From: an uncultured Collinsella sp.
GTDB lineage: Bacteria; Actinomycetota; Coriobacteriia; Coriobacteriales; Coriobacteriaceae
Assembly (NCBI GenBank): GCA_958408685.1
Contig: CATYLC010000008.1
Span: 1-64,000 of the forward strand
Direction of reading: 5' to 3'
Length of the DNA: 64,000 bases
The position numbers and the translations under genes are program-made. The notes under the pieces are model-generated. The model worked only from the letters and a program-made list of their open reading frames with translations, ran no database searches and was not told where the DNA came from. Positions 42,596 through 51,611 of the stretch are shown here, one piece after another (position 1 is the first letter of the stretch; every line of letters starts with the position of its first letter).

Positions 42596-44455
42596 ATGAA
42601 TCCGTACACTTCCTCCGGTTCGGTCGCCACGATGACGGCCAACGTGTCCGGTAACGATAGCCTCAACGACCTGGGCGACGGCCCGCGCCAGCCCGGCGAC
42701 CCTGAGCGCTATCCCGTGGGTGCGGTGACTCGCCGCCTGATGGGCTACGTTCGTCCGCATCGCATTTCGTTTGTAGCGTCGTTTGTGAGTGCCGCCATCT
42801 CCGTGGTTCTGCAGCTCTACACGCCCATTCTCATCGGCGAGGGCATCGACCTGATCGTTGCTGCGGGCCAGGTGGACTTCGATGCGCTGCTGCCGCTCGT
42901 TACCAAACTCGCACTCGTCGTGGTGGGAGCGGCGTCCTTCCAGTGGCTGCAGGGCCACTGCGTCAACCGCCTGTCCTACGAGACGGTGCGTGACATGCGC
43001 GTGGAGGCGAGCGATAAGCTCAGCCGTATGCCGCTCAGCTTTATCGACAGCCATGCCCACGGCGACCTTATGAGCCGCGTGGTCAACGACGTCGATCAGG
43101 TGGGCGACGGTCTGCTGCAGGGCTTTACCCAGCTCTTTACCGGCGTTATCACCATCGTTGGCACGCTTACGTTTATGCTCTCCATTAACCTGACCATGAC
43201 GCTCGTGGTGGTGCTCGTCACGCCGCTTTCCATTTTTGCAGCCGGTGCTATTGCCAAGCTCTCCAACAAAAGCTTTACGGCGCAGCAGCGTATTCAAGGG
43301 CAGCTCGGTGGTCATATCGAGGAGTATGTGGGTGAGCAAAAGCTCGTGGACGCCTTCGCCTACGGCCCGCACGCTCAACAGCGCTTCGATGCCCTCAATG
43401 CCGAGCTCTACACCGCGGGCGAGCGCGCGCAGTTTATGGGCTCGCTCTCCAACCCCGGCACGCGCTTTATCAATAACATCATCCATGCCGTGGTCGCCGT
43501 GATCGGCTGCGTGGGCGTGATCACGGGCGTGCCGGCGGCGCTTACGGTGGGCGGCGTGCAGATCTTCCTGTCCTATGCCAACCAGTACACCAAGCCGTTC
43601 AACGAGGTCACCAACGTCATTACGCAGATCCAGACGGCGTATGCCTCGGCGCGCCGCATGTTTGCACTGCTTGACGCGCGCGAGCAGGAACCCGATGCGC
43701 CGGATGCCGTGGAACTTGCCGCCCCGAAGGGCGAGGTTTCGTTTGAGCATGTGGACTTTAGCTATGTGCCCGACCGCAAACTGCTGCAGGACGTCTGCAT
43801 CGAGGCCAAGCCCGGCATGCGCTTTGCCCTGGTCGGCCCCACGGGCTGTGGCAAGACAACGCTCATCAACTTGCTGCTGCGGTTTTACGATATCGATGCC
43901 GGTCGCATTGCGGTCGATGGCCGGTCTTCGCGTGACTACACGCGCGCAAGCCTGCGCCGCGCCTTTGGCATGGTGCTGCAGGATACGTGGCTGTTCGAGG
44001 GCACGGTGGCGGAAAACATCGCCTACGGCTGTCCCGACGCCACACGCGAGCAGGTTATCGAGGCTGCCAAGCGCGCGCATGCGCACAAGTTTATCGTGCA
44101 GCTGCCAGGCGGCTACGATACGGTCATCGGCGAGGACGGCGGCACGTTTAGCCAGGGTCAAAAACAGCTGCTGTGCATCGCGCGCGTCATGCTCACCGAC
44201 CCGGCGATTTTGCTGCTGGACGAGGCGACCTCGAGCATCGATACCCGCACCGAGCTGCAGGTGCAGGCGGCATTCGACGAGCTCATGGCCGGCCGCACAA
44301 GCTTTGTGGTGGCGCACCGCCTGTCGACGATCCGCAACGCCGACTGCATTCTGGTCATGCGCGACGGCCAGATTATCGAGCGCGGCACGCACGACGAGCT
44401 GCTGGCGGCAGGCGGCTTCTACGCCGAGCTCTACCGCAGCCAGTTTGCCCAGTGA
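42596..44455 (+). CDS. second heterodimeric ABC exporter, catalytic half
   Basis: Partner half of 619 residues. Helices are followed by Walker A GPTGCGKTT, signature FSQGQKQLL, and Walker B ILLLDEATSSID with D542 and catalytic E543. Together with the previous gene it forms an exporter like that at 28016-31754, and the two operons look like ancient duplicates. TAAATG joins the genes, so translation is coupled. AAAGGAGG lies within the end of the first gene. Substrate unknown. Confidence 0.92.
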   Translation: MNPYTSSGSVATMTANVSGNDSLNDLGDGPRQPGDPERYPVGAVTRRLMGYVRPHRISFVASFVSAAISVVLQLYTPILIGEGIDLIVAAGQVDFDALLPLVTKLALVVVGAASFQWLQGHCVNRLSYETVRDMRVEASDKLSRMPLSFIDSHAHGDLMSRVVNDVDQVGDGLLQGFTQLFTGVITIVGTLTFMLSINLTMTLVVVLVTPLSIFAAGAIAKLSNKSFTAQQRIQGQLGGHIEEYVGEQKLVDAFAYGPHAQQRFDALNAELYTAGERAQFMGSLSNPGTRFINNIIHAVVAVIGCVGVITGVPAALTVGGVQIFLSYANQYTKPFNEVTNVITQIQTAYASARRMFALLDAREQEPDAPDAVELAAPKGEVSFEHVDFSYVPDRKLLQDVCIEAKPGMRFALVGPTGCGKTTLINLLLRFYDIDAGRIAVDGRSSRDYTRASLRRAFGMVLQDTWLFEGTVAENIAYGCPDATREQVIEAAKRAHAHKFIVQLPGGYDTVIGEDGGTFSQGQKQLLCIARVMLTDPAILLLDEATSSIDTRTELQVQAAFDELMAGRTSFVVAHRLSTIRNADCILVMRDGQIIERGTHDELLAAGGFYAELYRSQFAQ

Positions 44456-44576
44456 GCAAGCCCGTGGGGCAAATTAATCAATCGACAGACGGTGGTTTAC
44501 ATCTGTCACGTTAGTACTAAGATATTCATCTAATAAATTGCATTAGTGGCTTTAGTTTTGGGGGAAACGAGGCAAC

Positions 44577-45134
44577 GTGACTATGACGTGCTCTTTGGTG
44601 GTTAACAGCAAGAGCGGTAATACCAGGATGGTTTCGGGCGCGATCAAGCGCGCTCTGCAGGCTGCGGGTGTTGAGTTTGTCCATGCCGCGGCGTTGAGCG
44701 ACGATGCGGATGCAGATCAGGTTGCGCTCGAGGCGCAGGGCGCCTGCGCGGCCGACACGGTGCTCGTCGGTTTTTGGTGCGACAAGGGCGCGTGCACGTC
44801 TTCGGTCGCGACGTTGCTCTCCGCCTTGCACGGCAAGCGCGTCTTCCTGTTTGGCACCTGCGGTTTTGGCGCCGACCAGAGCTATTACCAGCAGATTATC
44901 GACCGCGTAACTTCCAATTTGGCTGGGGATGCCGAGCTTGCGGGTTGGGCGATGTGCCAGGGCAAGATGGGCCCTGCGGTCAAGCAGCGCTACGAGGCCA
45001 TGCTCGAGCAAGATCCCGACAACGCGCGCTATAAGATGCTGCTCGACAACTGGGTTGCCGCGAAGGACCATCCCACCAAGGAAGATCTGGATAACATGGC
45101 CGCAGCCGCCAAAAAGGCCGTTTTGGGCGAGTAG
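44577..45134 (+). CDS. flavodoxin-family protein
   Basis: A 185-residue flavodoxin-fold protein, probably an FMN-binding electron carrier. The phosphate-binding loop is NSKSGNTRMVSGAIKRAL near residue 9. VLVGFWCDKGACTSSV and LFGTCGFGADQSYYQ supply isoalloxazine-contact regions with several cysteines. The C-terminal 50 residues form an added helical part. GTG at 44577 has GAGG four bases upstream; an ATG two codons later is also possible. The partner enzyme is unknown. A terminator follows. Confidence 0.85.
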   Translation: MTMTCSLVVNSKSGNTRMVSGAIKRALQAAGVEFVHAAALSDDADADQVALEAQGACAADTVLVGFWCDKGACTSSVATLLSALHGKRVFLFGTCGFGADQSYYQQIIDRVTSNLAGDAELAGWAMCQGKMGPAVKQRYEAMLEQDPDNARYKMLLDNWVAAKDHPTKEDLDNMAAAAKKAVLGE

Positions 45135-45176
45135 CTTCGCCGTTCGCGGTCCTTCGTGCAAAGCAATACAAATGTG

Positions 45177-45206
45177 AAAGCCTCGAGATTCTCGAGGCTT
45201 TTTTCT
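45177..45206 (+). terminator. flavodoxin gene terminator
   Basis: AAAGCCTCGAG and CTCGAGGCTTT pair around ATT with a following TTTT. Confidence 0.85.
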
Positions 45207-45318
45207 TGACACTTGTGGACGCAACCGTGGCAAGCGTTTGGGGTGACATTTTCCATTACCCCGATGACGAGACCGTCCTGGACGACACGCTCGCATGCGT
45301 TCGCTGGATGCATTCAGA

Positions 45319-45460
45319 GTGGGGCGTGCTTTCCGGATGGATGGGGTTTCGGAAAGTGCGTCCCACAATTTGAGTCCGGAGTGGGATGCAGTTTCCCAAC
45401 GGGGCCGTAAGCGGAAACTGCATCCCACTCCGGACGTGAATTCTGGGACATGCTTTCCGG
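45319..45460. repeat. inverted-repeat complex with alternative pairing
   Basis: A perfect 23-bp stem (45374-45396 with 45413-45435; core CCGGAGTGGGATGCAGTTTC) sits inside an outer stem. The outer left arm (45350-45366) can pair either with 45441-45460 downstream or with 45319-45336 upstream, at 13-14 of 17 positions each. It lies in the 561-base non-coding gap after the flavodoxin gene. Confidence 0.7.
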
Positions 45461-45545
45461 ATGCAAAAAAGGCCACATAACGTGGCCTTCAACTTATATA
45501 TGTTCAGCAGATGTCCCCATGACAAGCCGCGTTTCAACACCGAGG

Positions 45546-45676
45546 CGTCTGCCCGGCGACGCGGAATGTAAGGTTCATCGCGAGTTCCGCACGAGCCGGA
45601 GAGCACTTAATGTGCTCTCCGTGCGAGCAGGACTGTCCGAGCGGGGAACCTTACGTTCCGCGCCGCCGGGCAGACG
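45546..45676. repeat. nested inverted-repeat element with 69-nt core, copy 2
   Basis: 31-bp arms with two mismatches (45546-45576, 45646-45676; core CGGAATGTAAGGTTC) enclose a 69-nt core. The core is almost identical to that at 10646-10714, including ATCGCGAGTTCCGCACGA, CACTTAATGTG and GAGCAGGACTGT. The arms are mostly unlike those of copy 1. Confidence 0.85.
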
Positions 45677-45695
45677 AACCAGTTAAGACGCGCCA

Positions 45696-47996
45696 CTACT
45701 TGATCTTGGTCGTACCCGGCGCCAGGTTGGGGTCGGTCTCGTTGGCCTCGGTCTGGAAGTGCTCGGTGTACACGTTCTTGCCGTCGCGGAACATCTCGTA
45801 GTATTGCATCTTGGCGTAATCTTCGCGCGCCTTGGTTGCGGCAGCGGCAGCGGCGTCGTCACCGGTGACGTTGGAGGAGAGCGCCCAGCGCAGGCTGGCG
45901 TCCTCGTAGCCCACGGAGTTGATAGCGGGCAGCGACTCGCGCAGCGTCATGTGCGCCTTCTGATAGTCGGTCAGCGGTGCGCCGATCAGCTGCATCAGCT
46001 GCGTGGACAGGTAGTTGGTGGACAGGTCGTCGACCTCGCTTGTCTGGTCGCAGCCGGCAACGTCGTAGTTGGCCCAGATGATGTAATCGGTCTGCCACAG
46101 GCGCTCCTGATGCGTGGCGTCGTCCTCGCCGGTAAACCACTTATCGTTGAACTTGGACGGGAAGAACGGCTGGTGGTCGCCCCAGAACACCACGACTACC
46201 TTGCGGTCGAGTTTGCTCAAGGCGTTGAGGAAGTAGCGCAGCGCTTGGTCGGACTGCTCGATGCACGAGACATACTCGTCGACATCGGACAGTGTGCCGT
46301 CCTCGACGGTCTTGGCGTCCAGATCGGTCGTGTCGATATTCAGGTGCATCTGCTTGTCGACCGGCAGCAGGCCCGTATCGTAGCCCGAGTGGTTCTGCAT
46401 GGTCACGTCGAAGATAAACTGCGGATCGGCGTTCTGGTCGAGCAGCTCAAGAATCTTGTCGTAGGTAGCCTGGTCGGTCACCATGCCGCGCAGGGTATCG
46501 GCGCCCTGGAAATCGTTGATGGACAGGAACTGGTCAAAGCCAAAGTCCTTGTAGACGTTCTCACGGTTCCAGTTGGTCGCGTGGTTGGGATGCATGGCCG
46601 TGGTGGAATATCCGAGCGACTTGAACTGCTCGGCTAAGTTCCCGGTCGTCTCCATGTTGTAGATGGTGTAGGGGTACACGCCCGAGCCCAGGTTGGCCAT
46701 GGAGTTGCCGGTCATAAACTCAAACTCGGTATTGGCGGTACCGCCGCCGTAGGCGCTCACATAGAGCTTGCCGCGGCTGAGGCAGTCGGACAGGTTCTTA
46801 AAGTACTGCGGACCCTCGTAGCCGGCGCGCATGTTCTGGTAGATCGACAGATCCGAGAACGTCTCGTTCATGATGGCGATGACCGTGGGCTTCTCGCTGT
46901 CGAACTGCTCCTGGGCGGCGGCGCGCTCGTCGCTCTTGGCCGCGTCGGACTTGTCGTAGGCCTTGGCGTACTTTTTGAGCGTGGCCTTGGCATCGTCGAC
47001 GGAGTAGTCGGCGGGTTTGGGCGGCTTAATGGACTGCGCTGCACTAATAAAGGCGGGCAGGTAGCCCTCGCGCCAGTAGCTCTCGAGCGGGCGCCAGGTG
47101 TAGACGGTGATGCCGAGGGTGTTGTAGTAGTCGATAAGCGTGACGTGCGCGGTCACACCGCCCAGGCACAGCACGGCCACGAGCAGGTTGGTGAGCAGCA
47201 TACGCTTGGCGTTGGCGGCACCCTTCTGACGGTGCGGTGCTACCAGGCCGGCGTACTCGCACAGCAGCATGGCGATGGCGGTAAAGCCCATGGACAGCAC
47301 GCAGAACAGCGAGATCGAGAAGGTGTAGCCGTTGCCGGCGACCGCGGCGGCGGTGGAGATGGCCGAAAGGTCGCCCGGCTGGATGGGCATGGACTTAAAC
47401 GTGATAACGAAGAACTCGGCAATGCCCAGGACAAAGAGGGCAAAGGCCAGGACGGCCGGAGCTGCGCCATGGCGCTGGAACAGGAAGAACAGGCCGACCA
47501 TGAGCGTGGTGATGATGGCCCACTCGAGCAAGATGCACAGGGGGTAGACCCAGGTAAAGTCGTGGTTGGACGAGACCTCCATGCCCAGCAGCGCAAAGAC
47601 GCCGGCGAGCAGCAGGCACAGGACGGCGGCGACGAGCGGTTTGCCCACAAAGGCGCCGCGCAGGCGGGCGAGCTTGCCGGTGGGGGCGGGGGCGTCGGGC
47701 GCGGCGAACGCAAAGACGCGCGGGGCGATGCGGTCACGTGCGATGCTGGCCCAGGCGCAGCCGGTGAGGATGGCGTTGGTCAGGATGAGCATCACAAAGG
47801 CGAGCGGCTCGTTTTGGGCGACGAGGCCAATGGCGCCCCAAATGGTCAAAAAGACCTGGAAAAGACCGAAGGCGACGCTCCACCCAAGAGCGCTTTTGGC
47901 AACGGTGCCCGACTGAGCGCGAATGGCCTTGGCCTCGCGCAAGACAAGGTAGACGGTCGCCGCAAGACCGACGAGCGAGATGGCGGCAGCGAACAT
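45696..47996 (-). CDS. LTA-synthase-family membrane sulfatase
   Basis: A 766-residue membrane phosphoglycerol transferase/sulfatase-fold protein. The N-terminal half holds about eight hydrophobic helices, more than the five of LtaS. The extracytoplasmic catalytic domain starts near residue 365 (PTVIAIMNETFSDLSI). It includes the nucleophile region GGGTANTEFEFMTGNSM, PNHATNWNRENVYKDFGFD, MQNHSGYD and VVVFWGDHQPFF, all standard for the family. Probable role: polymerising or decorating a wall glycopolymer or glycolipid. The ATG at 47996 follows GAGGAG; a GTG five codons upstream is less likely. It is monocistronic. Confidence 0.88.
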   Translation of the reverse strand: MFAAAISLVGLAATVYLVLREAKAIRAQSGTVAKSALGWSVAFGLFQVFLTIWGAIGLVAQNEPLAFVMLILTNAILTGCAWASIARDRIAPRVFAFAAPDAPAPTGKLARLRGAFVGKPLVAAVLCLLLAGVFALLGMEVSSNHDFTWVYPLCILLEWAIITTLMVGLFFLFQRHGAAPAVLAFALFVLGIAEFFVITFKSMPIQPGDLSAISTAAAVAGNGYTFSISLFCVLSMGFTAIAMLLCEYAGLVAPHRQKGAANAKRMLLTNLLVAVLCLGGVTAHVTLIDYYNTLGITVYTWRPLESYWREGYLPAFISAAQSIKPPKPADYSVDDAKATLKKYAKAYDKSDAAKSDERAAAQEQFDSEKPTVIAIMNETFSDLSIYQNMRAGYEGPQYFKNLSDCLSRGKLYVSAYGGGTANTEFEFMTGNSMANLGSGVYPYTIYNMETTGNLAEQFKSLGYSTTAMHPNHATNWNRENVYKDFGFDQFLSINDFQGADTLRGMVTDQATYDKILELLDQNADPQFIFDVTMQNHSGYDTGLLPVDKQMHLNIDTTDLDAKTVEDGTLSDVDEYVSCIEQSDQALRYFLNALSKLDRKVVVVFWGDHQPFFPSKFNDKWFTGEDDATHQERLWQTDYIIWANYDVAGCDQTSEVDDLSTNYLSTQLMQLIGAPLTDYQKAHMTLRESLPAINSVGYEDASLRWALSSNVTGDDAAAAAATKAREDYAKMQYYEMFRDGKNVYTEHFQTEANETDPNLAPGTTKIK

Positions 47997-48209
47997 GCTG
48001 AGACTCCTCACAAACTAAAACGTACGAAAGCGGGGGTTTACCCGATTGTTACCAAGATATGCGCTGCAATTGGTGTCTGCGCACAACAACCAGCCATATT
48101 AACGCGCACGTGTGGCGGTGTGGCGCAATGTAGTGGCGACCTGCGCGATAATGGACGGGAATTACACGGAAACGTAAAGGCTTCTTAAAGAATTAGCGAG
48201 GATTAGGCG

Positions 48210-49058
48210 ATGAACGAGCAGGTTTGCACCAAGGCTGTGGATACGTGTGGCTATCCGGTCGAGACGACGGGCAATGCGGTGCTGGACACGTTGGAGCACC
48301 GTTCCTCCACGCGTGCCTTCGCGCGTGATGACGACGACCGTCCCGTGGCGGTGACCGACGAGCAGCGGGCGGCGATTCTGCATGCGGCGAGCCGTGCGCC
48401 GTCGGCAGGCGCCATGATGATGTATTCCATCGTGAGCATTCGCGAGCAGGCCACGCTGGACCGTCTGGCTGACCTGTGCGACCACCAGCCCATGATCGCC
48501 AAGGCGCCCTGGGCACTTATATTTGTGGTCGATTATGCCAAGTGGATCGATCTGTTTGAGCACGTGGGCTGCTTTGAGCCCGAGTTTGTCGAGCGCACGG
48601 GTAAGGCGCCCCGCCGCGCGCCGGGTTTGGGCGACTTTGCCATCGCGGCCCAGGACGCCGTGATCGCCGCGCAAAACGCCGTGGTTGCCGCCGAGGCTCT
48701 GGACCTGGGGAGCTGCTATATCGGTGATATCGTCGAGAATGCCGAGGAAGTTGCCGAGCTGCTCGATCTGCCGCCCTATACCATGCCGCTGTCGATGCTC
48801 ATCATCGGCACGCCCCGCAAGGAGCGCCCGGCTATTGCGCATCCCGTGGTGAACCTGGTGCACGAGGAGCGCTACTGCCGCGCCGATGCCGCGACCATGG
48901 ACGCGCGGGTGGCCGAGATGGATGCGATGTTTCGCCCGCACGCCCACGAGGTGGGCGAGCGCGTGGTGGATATCTACACCCGCAAACACACCAGTCCCTT
49001 TATGGCCGAGATGAGCCGCTCCATGGAATGGTGGTTCAAAAACTGGCTCGGAAAATGA
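48210..49058 (+). CDS. nitroreductase-family oxidoreductase (long form)
   Basis: A 282-residue nitroreductase-fold protein. LEHRSSTRAFARDD holds the FMN phosphate contacts, RAPSAGAMMMYSIV the second block and DLGSCYIGDIVENAEEVAEL the third. It is longer than typical members, with an insertion around residues 105-140 (DYAKWIDLFEHVGCFEPEFV) and a C-terminal extension of about 60 residues. Cofactor is probably FMN; the substrate is unknown. AGGATTAGG precedes the ATG. It is divergent from the sulfatase gene. Confidence 0.85.
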   Translation: MNEQVCTKAVDTCGYPVETTGNAVLDTLEHRSSTRAFARDDDDRPVAVTDEQRAAILHAASRAPSAGAMMMYSIVSIREQATLDRLADLCDHQPMIAKAPWALIFVVDYAKWIDLFEHVGCFEPEFVERTGKAPRRAPGLGDFAIAAQDAVIAAQNAVVAAEALDLGSCYIGDIVENAEEVAELLDLPPYTMPLSMLIIGTPRKERPAIAHPVVNLVHEERYCRADAATMDARVAEMDAMFRPHAHEVGERVVDIYTRKHTSPFMAEMSRSMEWWFKNWLGK

Positions 49059-49060
49059 CG

Positions 49061-49093
49061 AATGTGACAAGGGGACGGTCCCCTTGTCACATT
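49061..49093. repeat. TGTGACA palindrome, copy 2
   Basis: Perfect 15-bp arms AATGTGACAAGGGGA and its complement around CGG. It starts three bases after the nitroreductase stop. It could act as a terminator stem but has no T-run. Confidence 0.8.
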
Positions 49094-49217
49094 CCATATC
49101 GCCGCGGTAGCCTAAAGGCCGTATAAATGTTTATCTAACTGGGAAAACAGTGCCATTCAAACATAGGACGATTACCTATAATCCCTTCGAACATTAAAGT
49201 TGGGAGGAAACCGGCTT

Positions 49218-51245
49218 ATGGAACAAAAGGCCAAGGAGGCAGCCTCGCACGCTGCGATTCCTGTGAGCATCTCGGCGATGCTCGTCACGCTGGGCGTGGT
49301 GTACGGCGATATCGGCACCAGCCCTATGTATGTAACCAAGGCGCTCGTTGCCGGCAACGGCGGCATCGGAAGCGTGACGGAGGAGTTCGTGCTCGGCGCG
49401 CTCTCCCTTGTCGTGTGGACGGTCACGCTGCTGACCACCATCAAGTATGTGCTCATCTCGCTGCGCGCCGATAACCATGGTGAGGGCGGCATCTTTGCCC
49501 TGTACAGCCTGGTCAAGCGCTGCGGCAAGTGGCTTATCATCCCCGCCATGCTGGGTGGCGCCGCGCTGCTCGCCGACGGCATCCTGACGCCGGCCGTTAC
49601 CGTTACCACGGCCATCGAGGGCCTGCGCACCATCCCGGCGGTCCATGCCGTGCTGGGCGATGACCAAGGCCGCGTCGTCGCCATTACGCTCGCCATCATC
49701 ATCGTGCTCTTCTTGGTACAGCGCATCGGTACGGCCAAGATCGGTCACGCCTTTGGCCCCATCATGACGCTGTGGTTTCTGTTCCTGGGCGGCACGGGTC
49801 TTTTCTTTGTTTTCCAGCACCCCGCCGTGCTGCTGTGCCTCAACCCGGTGCGCGGCATCGCCTTTTTGCTGAGCCCCAACAACCACGCGGGCATCATGAT
49901 TCTGGGCAGCTGCTTCCTCGCCACCACCGGTGCCGAGGCGCTCTACTCCGACATGGGCCACGTCGGCCGCGGCAACATCTACGCTACCTGGCCGTTCGTT
50001 AAGTGCTGCCTGCTGCTTTCCTATATGGGCCAGGGCGCTTGGCTTATGAACAACGCCGCCAACCCCGAGCTCATGGGCATTGCCGATCTCAACCCGTTCT
50101 ACCAGATGCTCGCCCCGGGCCTGCGCCCGTTTGCCGTCGGCCTTTCCACCGTCGCGGCCATCATTGCCTCGCAGGCGCTCATCACCGGCGCATTCTCGCT
50201 GGTGTCCGAGGCCAGCCGTCTGGACCTCATGCCGCACATGCAGGTCTTCTACCCTGCCGAGACCAAGGGCCAGCTCTACATCCCCATGGTCAACAACGTC
50301 ATGCTTGTCGGCTGCGTCATCGTGGTGCTGCTGTTCCAGAACTCGGCGCATATGGAAGCCGCCTACGGCCTTGCCATCACGCTGACTATGATGTGCACCA
50401 CGCTGCTGCTCTTCTTCTACCTGCACGAGGAGCGCAAGCTCAAGGTTGCTCCGTGGATCTTCGCGGCCTTCTTCCTTTTGCTCGAAGGCTTCTTCTTCGT
50501 GAGCTCGCTCACCAAGTTCTTCCACGGCGGCTACTTCACCATCCTCATGGCTGCACTCATCATGGGCATTATGGTGTGCTGGTACAACGGCACGGCGGTC
50601 GAGCAGCGCCAGTTTACGCTGCTGCCGCTGCGCAGCTACCTGCCGCAGCTCAAGCGCCTGCGTGACGACGACCGTTATGAGCGCATGAGCGACAACGTCG
50701 TGTACCTGACCAAGGACACCCATACCGACTACATCGACCGCGATATCGTCTATTCGATCTTGGACAAGCATCCCAAGCGCGCCCGCGCCTGGTGGTTCGT
50801 GAATGTCGAGACCATGGACGAGCCGCACACCTTTGCCTATTCGGTCGAGACGTTCGGCACCGACTACGTGTTCCGCGTGCATCTGTACCTGGGCTACAAG
50901 ATCAACCAGCGCGTCAATGCCTACCTGCGTCAGGTTGTTCAGGACCTGGCTGCCACCGGCGAGCTGCCACCGCAGACGCATGACTACTCGGTCTACAAGG
51001 ATCCGGGTAACATCGGCACGTTCAAGTTCGTCCTGATCCGTAAGCTTCTGGCGCCCGAAAGCGATGTGGAGCCCAGCGAGCGTACGGCCATCACGCTCAA
51101 GTACATCATCCGCCGCGCCGCCGGCACGCCTGCACGCTGGTACGGCCTGGAGAACTCCAACGTGAGCTTTGAGTACGTGCCACTGTTCACCAAGTTCAAG
51201 GCCGTGAACAAGATGCAGCGCCTGGCTCCCAACGAGCGGCCGTAG
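49218..51245 (+). CDS. kup: Kup-family potassium uptake protein
   Basis: A 675-residue KUP/HAK/KT potassium-proton symporter. The first helices carry the signature LGVVYGDIGTSPMYVTKAL, followed by RADNHGEGGIFALYSL and LLADGILTPAVTV. Twelve helices run to about residue 465. A cytoplasmic C-terminal domain of about 200 residues follows (DYVFRVHLYLGYKINQRVNA). The ATG at 49218 follows GGGAGG. It leads a same-strand group with a tiny membrane protein and a KdpD/KdpE-like pair, so potassium sensing and uptake may be linked. No c-di-AMP riboswitch is recognisable upstream. Confidence 0.93.
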   Translation: MEQKAKEAASHAAIPVSISAMLVTLGVVYGDIGTSPMYVTKALVAGNGGIGSVTEEFVLGALSLVVWTVTLLTTIKYVLISLRADNHGEGGIFALYSLVKRCGKWLIIPAMLGGAALLADGILTPAVTVTTAIEGLRTIPAVHAVLGDDQGRVVAITLAIIIVLFLVQRIGTAKIGHAFGPIMTLWFLFLGGTGLFFVFQHPAVLLCLNPVRGIAFLLSPNNHAGIMILGSCFLATTGAEALYSDMGHVGRGNIYATWPFVKCCLLLSYMGQGAWLMNNAANPELMGIADLNPFYQMLAPGLRPFAVGLSTVAAIIASQALITGAFSLVSEASRLDLMPHMQVFYPAETKGQLYIPMVNNVMLVGCVIVVLLFQNSAHMEAAYGLAITLTMMCTTLLLFFYLHEERKLKVAPWIFAAFFLLLEGFFFVSSLTKFFHGGYFTILMAALIMGIMVCWYNGTAVEQRQFTLLPLRSYLPQLKRLRDDDRYERMSDNVVYLTKDTHTDYIDRDIVYSILDKHPKRARAWWFVNVETMDEPHTFAYSVETFGTDYVFRVHLYLGYKINQRVNAYLRQVVQDLAATGELPPQTHDYSVYKDPGNIGTFKFVLIRKLLAPESDVEPSERTAITLKYIIRRAAGTPARWYGLENSNVSFEYVPLFTKFKAVNKMQRLAPNERP

Positions 51246-51305
51246 ACGTCGGCGGCTACACGGAGTTGGTTTTTGATGGATAAGCATGAGGCCGGGGAGG
51301 TAAAC

Positions 51306-51500
51306 ATGGATACAAAGGCGCTCGATGGCCGTGAGGCGGTGGTCGAAATGGTGCGTGAGGCGCGTGTCGACGCCGCCGAAGATCGGTTCCTTACGAACCG
51401 TGCCAACATGGACATGGCCGACCGCGTGATCTCGATCGTGGCACTGGTATTTGGAGCGGTGTGCGTGTGTGCCCTGCTCGCGCACGTGCTGTTTGTCTAG
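51306..51500 (+). CDS. small single-pass membrane protein between kup and the sensor kinase
   Basis: A 64-residue protein. The first 40 residues are charged and hydrophilic (EAVVEMVREARVDAAEDRFL), then one helix (VISIVALVFGAVCVCALLAHV) ends the chain. GGAGG lies seven bases before the ATG at 51306; an earlier in-frame ATG at 51276 is weaker. It starts 60 bases after kup and is on the same strand. No family is recognised. Location suggests a partner or regulator of Kup or of the kinase. Confidence 0.65.
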   Translation: MDTKALDGREAVVEMVREARVDAAEDRFLTNRANMDMADRVISIVALVFGAVCVCALLAHVLFV

Positions 51501-51530
51501 CGACCGCCGGTTGCAAAGGCTATACACTTG

Positions 51531-51583
51531 GAACCACCACAAGGGAAACCACCACAAAGGTGCCTGTCCCTTTGTGGTGGTTT
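51531..51583. repeat. CCACCAC palindrome, copy 2, with duplicated arm
   Basis: Perfect 15-bp arms AAACCACCACAAAGG (51546-51560) and its complement (51569-51583) enclose TGCCTGTC. A partial extra copy of the left arm, AACCACCACAAGGG, precedes it. The T-rich right flank could end transcription. Confidence 0.75.
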
Positions 51584-51611
51584 TTGTTTTTGAGAGAGGA
51601 GCGGGGCGCTG

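Noticed and set aside
41444..44392. 982-codon frame antisense to the second ABC pair
   Set aside because: It spans the junction of two real genes on the other strand, with low-complexity Arg/His/Ala content and no motifs.
45207..45695. Genes in the gap after the flavodoxin
   Set aside because: Short frames here only read through inverted repeats and have no ribosome sites.
49094..49217. c-di-AMP (ydaO) riboswitch before kup
   Set aside because: The gap is too short and shows none of the conserved riboswitch sequence.
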